Notes under the pieces: generated by a model | Seen by the model: only the letters and a program-made list of their open reading frames with translations | What the model was told of the DNA's origin: nothing | Database searches by the model: none | Assembly (NCBI GenBank): GCA_046292765.1 | Contig: JBKBQA010000008.1 | Coordinates: 62,001-126,000, forward strand | Source of the DNA: PGZG01 sp046292765 | Lineage (GTDB): Bacteria > Pseudomonadota > Gammaproteobacteria > Pseudomonadales > Alcanivoracaceae | Direction of reading: 5' to 3' | Length of the DNA: 64,000 nucleotides | In this document: in pieces, positions 58,981-64,000 of the stretch | Layout: every line of letters begins with the position of its first letter | Numbering within the stretch: position 1 is the stretch's first letter | Position numbers and translations under genes: made by a program

Positions 58981-60357
58981 TCACCGCACCAGACCGGTGC
59001 TGCCATAACCTTTCATATTGGACTTCTTCATCAGCTTCTCGTACTGAGTGGACATCAGATGAGCGTTCACCTGGGCCCAGAAGTCCATTACCACTACCAC
59101 CACGATCAACAGCGAGGTACCGCCGAGATAGAAGGGCACATTCCAGGCTGCCTGCAGGAAAATCGGCAGCAGACATACCAGCGACATGTAGGTCGCGCCG
59201 ATCAGGGTCAGACGGCCCATCACGGTATCGATATAGCGGGCCGACTGCTCACCCGGACGGATACCCGGAATATAGGCCCCCGACTTCTTCAAGTTGTCCG
59301 CCACATCCTTCGGGTTGAACATCAACGCCGTATAGAAGTAGCAGAAGAAAACAATACCTGCAGTGAACAGCAGGATGTACAGCGGCGTACCCGGCATCAG
59401 CGCGTCAGTCACCGTCCGCAGGGTATCGGACATCGTGGATTCGCCGCCGGCACTACCGAACCAGGCACTAATAGAGGCCGGGAACAGCAGGATGGAGCTG
59501 GCAAAGATCGCCGGAATTACACCTGCCATGTTGACCTTGAGCGGCAGATGACTCTGCTGTGCCGCATAGATCTTGCGACCTTCCTGACGTCGGGCATGGT
59601 TCACCGTGATGCGACGCTGGCCACGCTCGACAAATACCACTCCGTAGATCACGACGATGGCGATTGCCAGCACCAGCAGCATGATCAAGAGATTCATTTC
59701 ACCCTGACGTGCCGCCTCGAACAGCTGGGCAATGGCACCCGGCAGACCGACAACGATACCGGCGAAGATGATCATGGAAATACCGTTTCCGATACCTCGC
59801 TCGGTGATCTGTTCGCCCAGCCACATCAGGAACACGGTGCCAGTTACCAGCGACGTCACCGCAACAAAATAATAGGACGCCAACGCCATACCACCGAGAT
59901 CACCGACCAGGCTCGCTCCCTGGCTGTGCAGGCCGGCCGCAACTCCGAAGGACTGAATCAGTGCCAATACCACGGTCAGGTAGCGGGTGTACTGGGTAAT
60001 CTTGCGGCGCCCGGCCTCACCTTCCTTACGCAGCTGCTCCAGCGTCGGCACTACGGCAGTCATCAGCTGGATCACGATGCTGGCGGAGATGTAGGGCATG
60101 ATGCCAAGGGCAAAAATACTCATCATCTCCAGCGCACCACCGGAGAACATATTGAACAGACCGAGGAAGGTATCCCGGTTATCGGAGAAGATCCGCGCCC
60201 ACGCGTCCGGATTGATGCCCGGGACCGGGATGTGCGCACCGATACGGAACACCACTAGCGCCCCAAACAGGAAACCGATACGACGCCACAGCTCGCGCAT
60301 TGCGGAGCTGTCGGGCGCCATTCCGTTTGGCAGACTACGGGCCTGATTCCTCGCCAT
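58981..60357 (-). CDS. secY: Protein translocase subunit SecY
   Basis: The 458-residue SecY has ten hydrophobic helices and the plug region after helix 1. The conserved segments GIMPYISASIVIQLMTAVVP and the cytosolic loop GQRRITVNHARRQEGRK are present. It forms the central channel of the Sec translocon in the inner membrane. It is the last long gene of the spc operon, ten bases after rplO. N-terminal MARNQARSLPNGMAPDSSAM is slightly longer than the E. coli start. Confidence 0.98.
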   Translation of the reverse strand: MARNQARSLPNGMAPDSSAMRELWRRIGFLFGALVVFRIGAHIPVPGINPDAWARIFSDNRDTFLGLFNMFSGGALEMMSIFALGIMPYISASIVIQLMTAVVPTLEQLRKEGEAGRRKITQYTRYLTVVLALIQSFGVAAGLHSQGASLVGDLGGMALASYYFVAVTSLVTGTVFLMWLGEQITERGIGNGISMIIFAGIVVGLPGAIAQLFEAARQGEMNLLIMLLVLAIAIVVIYGVVFVERGQRRITVNHARRQEGRKIYAAQQSHLPLKVNMAGVIPAIFASSILLFPASISAWFGSAGGESTMSDTLRTVTDALMPGTPLYILLFTAGIVFFCYFYTALMFNPKDVADNLKKSGAYIPGIRPGEQSARYIDTVMGRLTLIGATYMSLVCLLPIFLQAAWNVPFYLGGTSLLIVVVVVMDFWAQVNAHLMSTQYEKLMKKSNMKGYGSTGLVR

Positions 60358-60366
60358 GCCTGTTCC

Positions 60367-60801
60367 TTACTCCTCGACTTTGCCGCCGGCTGCTTCAATA
60401 GCAGCACGAGCGCCTTTGGTCACAGCCACACCGCGGATAGTCACGGCACGGTCGATGGCGCCACGCAGAATAATGCGGGCGCGGATCATGTCGCGACGGA
60501 CAACGTTGGCAGCCTTGAGAGACCCCAGATCGACCACGTCGCCGGCGACCTTGGCCAGCTCTCCAAGACGCACTTCGGCAGTGCCGGAGGCAATCTTGGA
60601 GTTGAAGCCGAACTTCGGCAGACGACGCTGAAGCGGCATCTGACCACCCTCGAAACCGGGCTTGATGGAACCACCGGCGCGAGCAGTTTGACCCTTGTGG
60701 CCGCGACCAGCGGTCTTGCCGAGGCCACTACCGATACCACGGCCAACACGCTTCGGGGCACTCTTGGCGCCAGCTGCCGGGCGCAATTCGTTCAGACGCA
60801 T
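60367..60801 (-). CDS. rplO: 50S ribosomal protein uL15
   Basis: The 144-residue uL15 begins MRLNELRPAAGAKSAPKRVG and has the basic glycine-rich stretch GRGIGSGLGKTAGRGHKGQT and the C-terminal globular part. It is a late-assembling large-subunit protein. It lies two bases after rpmD, and secY follows. Confidence 0.98.
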   Translation of the reverse strand: MRLNELRPAAGAKSAPKRVGRGIGSGLGKTAGRGHKGQTARAGGSIKPGFEGGQMPLQRRLPKFGFNSKIASGTAEVRLGELAKVAGDVVDLGSLKAANVVRRDMIRARIILRGAIDRAVTIRGVAVTKGARAAIEAAGGKVEE

Positions 60802-60803
60802 GA

Positions 60804-60983
60804 TTACGCTCCCTCAACCTGGACCATGAAATAAACCTTGCCGATCATGCCACGCACGGCCGGGGTGTCTTCCAGCTCGACGGTGTGGCCGATGCGACGC
60901 AGGCCGAGACCGCGCAGGGTCGCCTTTTGCGCTTCTACCCTGCCGTTGCTGCTCTTGGTCTGGGTTACCTTAATCTTAGCCAT
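60804..60983 (-). CDS. rpmD: 50S ribosomal protein uL30
   Basis: A 59-codon gene starts at the ATG at 60983: MAKIKVTQTKSSNGRVEAQK, then ATLRGLGLRRIGHTVELEDT and PAVRGMIGKVYFMVQVEGA. The pattern GLGLRRIGH and PAVRGMI is that of uL30. It stands between rpsE and rplO, its usual place. Confidence 0.95.
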   Translation of the reverse strand: MAKIKVTQTKSSNGRVEAQKATLRGLGLRRIGHTVELEDTPAVRGMIGKVYFMVQVEGA

Positions 60984-61009
60984 TGTTCCGTTCCCGTTAC
61001 TGCCAGGCC

Positions 61010-61507
61010 TTAGCCCAGGATCTCTTCTACGGTCTTGCCGCGCTTGGCAGCAATCTGCTCCGGCGACGACATGCTCTTCAGGCCTTCATAGGTAGCACGC
61101 ACCACGTTGACCGGATTGGTCGAACCGTAGCACTTGGCCAGTACGTTCTGTACACCGGCCACTTCCAGCACGGCGCGCATGGCACCACCAGCGATGACAC
61201 CAGTACCCTCTGACGCCGGCTGCATGTACACCTTGGAGGCGCCATGACCAGCACGGATCGGGTGCTGCAGGGTGGAGCCTGCCAGCTCAACCTGAATCAT
61301 ATTGCGACGGGCGGCTTCCAGAGCTTTCTGGATTGCTGCCGGCACTTCGCGGGCCTTGCCGCGGCCAAAGCCGACACGACCTTTACCATCGCCAACCACC
61401 GTCAATGCGGTGAAGGAGAAGATGCGGCCACCCTTGACCACCTTGGCCACGCGGTTCACCTGAACCAGCTTCTCTTGCAGACCTTCGTTGGGATCAACCT
61501 TTGCCAT
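61010..61507 (-). CDS. rpsE: 30S ribosomal protein uS5
   Basis: The 165-residue uS5 starts at the ATG at 61507 (MAKVDPNEGLQEKLVQVNRV); three codons further upstream is another ATG with no better ribosome site. It has the S5 double-stranded RNA-binding domain (VKGGRIFSFTALTVVGDGKG) and the C-terminal SGVIAGG-like GTGVIAGGAMRAVLEVAGV. It takes part in decoding fidelity and streptomycin/spectinomycin phenotypes in the family. Confidence 0.97.
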   Translation of the reverse strand: MAKVDPNEGLQEKLVQVNRVAKVVKGGRIFSFTALTVVGDGKGRVGFGRGKAREVPAAIQKALEAARRNMIQVELAGSTLQHPIRAGHGASKVYMQPASEGTGVIAGGAMRAVLEVAGVQNVLAKCYGSTNPVNVVRATYEGLKSMSSPEQIAAKRGKTVEEILG

Positions 61508-61518
61508 AAACCGCACCC

Positions 61519-61869
61519 TTAGAATTCAAGCCCGTTTTCACGCGCGGCGTCAGCCAGCGCCTTGACCCGGCCGTGATACCGGAACCCGGAGCGGTCAAAA
61601 GCGACACGGGCCACGCCCGCTGCTTTGCCGCGCTCGGCAATCAGTTTGCCCACTGCAGCAGCAGCATCGGCATTGCCGGTGGCGCCACTGCGCAGATCTT
61701 TCTCTACCGTCGAGGCCGAGGCCAGCACCGTGTCGCCACTGGCGCTGATGATCTGTGCATAGATGTGACGCGGAGTACGAAACACGCAAAGACGCTCACC
61801 ACCCTGGCCCTTGATCTTGGTCCGGGTGCGCAGGGCTCTGCGCAAACGCTGCTCTTTCTTGTCTTTCAT
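61519..61869 (-). CDS. rplR: 50S ribosomal protein uL18
   Basis: The 116-residue uL18 has a basic start (MKDKKEQRLRRALRTRTKIK) and the core RLCVFRTPRHIYAQIISASG followed by AERGKAAGVARVAFDRSGFR. It binds 5S rRNA with uL5. Gaps to rplF and rpsE are short. Confidence 0.98.
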   Translation of the reverse strand: MKDKKEQRLRRALRTRTKIKGQGGERLCVFRTPRHIYAQIISASGDTVLASASTVEKDLRSGATGNADAAAAVGKLIAERGKAAGVARVAFDRSGFRYHGRVKALADAARENGLEF

Positions 61870-61886
61870 CGCTTCAATCTCAACGG

Positions 61887-62420
61887 TTATTTCTTCTTGG
61901 CTTCTTTCCGGCGAACCTGCTCACCGGAATAGCGCACACCCTTACCCTTATACGGCTCCGGCGGACGGAACGCGCGTACGTTGGCAGCTACCTGACCAAC
62001 AACCTGCTTGTCCATGCCTCGCAGCACGATCTCGGTCTGCGTCGGCGTCTCGGCGGTGACGCCCTCCGGCAGCTGGAAAGCAACCGGGTGGGAGAAGCCG
62101 AGGGTCAGGTTCAGCACCTTGCCGGCTGCTTGAGCCTTGTAACCTACACCGACCAGCTCCAGCTTGCGCTCAAAGCCAGTGGACACGCCGGTAATCAGGT
62201 TGGACAGCAGCGCACGGGTAGTGCCGGCCAGCGCCCAGCCCTGCTGTGACTCCTTTCGCGGAGCCACGCGCAGTGCGCCTTCTTCATTGCGCACTTCCAC
62301 CAGCGGGTGGATCGAAATGCTTTGCGTGCCCTTGGCACCCTTTGCCGTCAGCTCCTGGCCGTCGAGCTTGACTTCGACGCCACTCGGCAGTTTTACCGGA
62401 CTTTTCGCTACTCTCGACAT
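61887..62420 (-). CDS. rplF: 50S ribosomal protein uL6
   Basis: The 177-residue uL6 starts at the ATG at 62420 (MSRVAKSPVKLPSGVEVKLD); the open frame upstream is not coding. The two similar domains and the C-terminal PEPYKGKGVRYSGEQVRRKE are present. It lies near the factor-binding region of the large subunit. Confidence 0.97.
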   Translation of the reverse strand: MSRVAKSPVKLPSGVEVKLDGQELTAKGAKGTQSISIHPLVEVRNEEGALRVAPRKESQQGWALAGTTRALLSNLITGVSTGFERKLELVGVGYKAQAAGKVLNLTLGFSHPVAFQLPEGVTAETPTQTEIVLRGMDKQVVGQVAANVRAFRPPEPYKGKGVRYSGEQVRRKEAKKK

Positions 62421-62451
62421 TGCTGCACCTAACCTGTCTATGCCGCTATCG

Positions 62452-62847
62452 TCAGAACACTTCGCAAAGCAGCTCGCCGCCAACATTGGCTTTGCGTGCT
62501 GCGCGGTCGGTCATGACGCCCTGATTGGTGGAAACGATCATGATACCAAGACCGTCCTTCACCTTCGGAATGTCACCTGCACCCTTGTAGATGCGCAGAC
62601 CCGGCGTGCTCACTCGTTTGATACGCTCAATAACCGCTTTGCCTTCGAAATACTTCAGTTCGAGGGACAAAACCAGCTTGCTAGCCTCACCAGCCACCTT
62701 GAAGCCAGCGATGTAACCTTCGTCCTTCAGCACTTTGGCTACAGCCAACTTCATGCTGGAAGACGGCATTTCTACGCCAGGCTTTTTGGCCATCTGGGCG
62801 TTACGGATACGGGTAAACATATCCGCCAGGGTATCTTGCATGCTCAT
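62452..62847 (-). CDS. rpsH: 30S ribosomal protein uS8
   Basis: The 131-residue uS8 begins MSMQDTLADMFTRIRNAQMA and ends with the family motif GLGIMIVSTNQGVMTDRAAR then KANVGGELLCEVF. It is a primary 16S-binding protein and, in E. coli, the translational repressor of the spc operon. Confidence 0.98.
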   Translation of the reverse strand: MSMQDTLADMFTRIRNAQMAKKPGVEMPSSSMKLAVAKVLKDEGYIAGFKVAGEASKLVLSLELKYFEGKAVIERIKRVSTPGLRIYKGAGDIPKVKDGLGIMIVSTNQGVMTDRAARKANVGGELLCEVF

Positions 62848-62872
62848 GCTGCTATCGCTCCGCTATTCCTGC

Positions 62873-63178
62873 TTACCAGCTGGCCTTGACCAGACCCGGC
62901 ACATCGCCACGCATCGCTGCTTCACGCAGCTTGTTACGGCCCAATCCGAACTTGCGATACACGCCATGCGGACGGCCAGTGATGCGGCAACGGTTGCGCT
63001 GACGGACACGGGCTGAATCGCGCGGCAGTTTCTGCAGCTTGACCTGAGCATCCCACTTCGCCTCCGGCTCCGCATTCGGATCCTTCATAATGGCGCGCAG
63101 GGCGTCGCGCTTGGCGCCGAACTGCTTAACCAGCTTGGCGCGCTTCTTTTCCCGTTCAATCATCGAAGTCTTGGCCAT
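62873..63178 (-). CDS. rpsN: 30S ribosomal protein uS14
   Basis: The 101-residue uS14 begins MAKTSMIEREKKRAKLVKQF and ends RNRCRITGRPHGVYRKFGLG then RNKLREAAMRGDVPGLVKAS. It is the long, zinc-free (C-minus) form because only the single Cys in NRCR is present. It lies between rplE and rpsH. Confidence 0.98.
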   Translation of the reverse strand: MAKTSMIEREKKRAKLVKQFGAKRDALRAIMKDPNAEPEAKWDAQVKLQKLPRDSARVRQRNRCRITGRPHGVYRKFGLGRNKLREAAMRGDVPGLVKASW

Positions 63179-63189
63179 GACTCTCTACC

Positions 63190-63729
63190 TCAGCCTTTCA
63201 GCGGGAAGTTGAAGGCACGCAACAGTGCCCGTGCTTCATCGTCGGTCTTTGCTGTGGTGGTGACAGTAATGTCCAGACCACGCAGCTTGTCGACCTTGTC
63301 AAATTCGATTTCCGGGAACACGATCTGCTCGCGAAGACCCATGGAATAGTTGCCACGGCCGTCGAAAGACTTCGGATTGAGTCCACGGAAGTCACGTACA
63401 CGCGGCACTGCGACAGACACCAGGCGCTCAAGGAATTCGTACATGCGCTCGCGACGCAGGGTCACCTTGACACCAATCGGCCAGCCTTCGCGAATCTTGA
63501 AGCCCGCGACAGACTTTCGAGCCAGCGTAACCACCGGCTTCTGGCCAGACAGCTTGGTCATGTCCGAAACAGCGCCGTCGATCGCCTTGCGATCCTGGGA
63601 GGCCTCACCCACACCCATGTTCAGGGTGACTTTGGTGATGCGCGGCACCTCCATAACGTTTTTGTAGCCAAACTGCTCCTGCAGTGCCGGCACAATCTCG
63701 CTATCGTATTTATTCTTGAAGTTGCTCAT
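63190..63729 (-). CDS. rplE: 50S ribosomal protein uL5
   Basis: The 179-residue uL5 has YGYKNVMEV-like FGYKNVMEVPRITKVTLNMG, then GQKPVVTLARKSVAGFKIRE and the end DITVTTTAKTDDEARALLRA. It binds 5S rRNA and contacts P-site tRNA. Its start follows rplX by 13 bases. Confidence 0.98.
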   Translation of the reverse strand: MSNFKNKYDSEIVPALQEQFGYKNVMEVPRITKVTLNMGVGEASQDRKAIDGAVSDMTKLSGQKPVVTLARKSVAGFKIREGWPIGVKVTLRRERMYEFLERLVSVAVPRVRDFRGLNPKSFDGRGNYSMGLREQIVFPEIEFDKVDKLRGLDITVTTTAKTDDEARALLRAFNFPLKG

Positions 63730-63742
63730 GACTCAATCGACC

Positions 63743-64000
63743 TCAAGCGTCCAGCGCTGCGTTGTTCGACTTGAAGAAACGGACTTTTTTGCCGTCATCC
63801 TCACGGAAACCCACTCGATCCGCCTTCTGCGACTGGGCATTCCAGATCGCCACGTTGGAGTGGTGAATGCTCGCTTCCTGCTCGACGATGCCGCCTTGAA
63901 TGCCACGCTGCGGGTTCGGCCGCACGTGCTTCTTGACAACATTGACGCCGGCTACGATGAGTCGGCCGTCAGCCAGCACGCGCTGCACTTTGCCACGCTT
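63743..64000 (-). CDS. rplX: 50S ribosomal protein uL24, 5' end beyond the window
   Basis: The C-terminal 86 codons are in view and the start lies past the right edge. The visible protein shows KRGKVQRVLADGRLIVAGVN, then VVKKHVRPNPQRGIQGGIVE and EASIHHSNVAIWN, the uL24 pattern (KOW region and HVRPNPQ). It initiates large-subunit assembly. It is followed by rplE, the normal spc order. Confidence 0.95.
   Translation of the reverse strand, partial: KRGKVQRVLADGRLIVAGVNVVKKHVRPNPQRGIQGGIVEQEASIHHSNVAIWNAQSQKADRVGFREDDGKKVRFFKSNNAALDA

Noticed and set aside
58861..60258. A 465-codon open frame opposite secY
   Set aside because: It lies antisense to secY and rpmJ, and the translated product is His/Gln-rich, as expected from a complementary strand of a membrane protein gene.

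Overview
The window looks like chromosome from a GC-rich marine-type gammaproteobacterium. Several features suggest an oil- or wax-degrading lineage such as Alcanivorax or Marinobacter. They are a 670-residue two-domain fatty acyl reductase of the Marinobacter wax-ester type, an Acr1-like reductase beside a long-chain-alcohol-oxidase-like GMC flavoprotein, type II secretion genes gspN-gspC-gspD, and an ssb / MFS / uvrA block next to the alpha ribosomal operon. The genus is inferred from gene content and remembered family sequences, not from a search.

Layout. 1-18,400 is core and housekeeping: a secreted protein cut by the window edge, a CsgA-like SDR, a CHASE-GGDEF diguanylate cyclase, an HSL-type esterase, a HIT protein, a FtsX-type ABC exporter with a DUF3299 partner, a hybrid histidine kinase, a MoxR/VWA pair, a HAD hydrolase, an ABM monooxygenase, a dienelactone-hydrolase-like protein, a nitroreductase and a GLUG-repeat lipoprotein. 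18,400-25,165 has a FabR-like TetR repressor, the fatty acyl reductase, katG and an outer-membrane barrel protein.

25,186-37,473 is an accessory island. It holds a RelE/HigA-type toxin-antitoxin pair with a perfect operator palindrome, RhuM-like coding debris, a hipBA pair, a desaturase missing its N-terminal part, and a type I restriction locus. That locus, on the minus strand, runs hsdR-hsdS-prrC-(AlbA_2/GHKL ATPase) in one overlapping unit, then hsdM with its own leader. PrrC is recognisable as the anticodon nuclease that sleeps inside type Ic restriction complexes. Its ATPase motifs and nuclease triad (Arg289, Glu293, His328) are intact. The locus therefore carries a second, suicidal layer of phage defence behind restriction.

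37,739-42,198 is a lipid cluster: Acr1-like SDR, GMC alcohol oxidase, a small unknown protein and an AttH/CrtC-like protein. 42,330-52,514 holds a class III adenylate cyclase overlapping a lipoprotein, a tail-anchored double-FHA protein, gspD, gspC, gspN, ssb, an MFS exporter and a LuxR/CsgD-type regulator. 52,668 onward is uvrA, a 58-residue membrane protein, and the minus-strand spc-alpha ribosomal operon from rplQ to rplX, which runs off the right edge.

Two small genes, 26 and 58 codons long, were found by reading intergenic DNA. A perfect CRP/Vfr-type site lies upstream of the 26-codon gene. No tRNA, rRNA, CRISPR array or insertion sequence was recognised.
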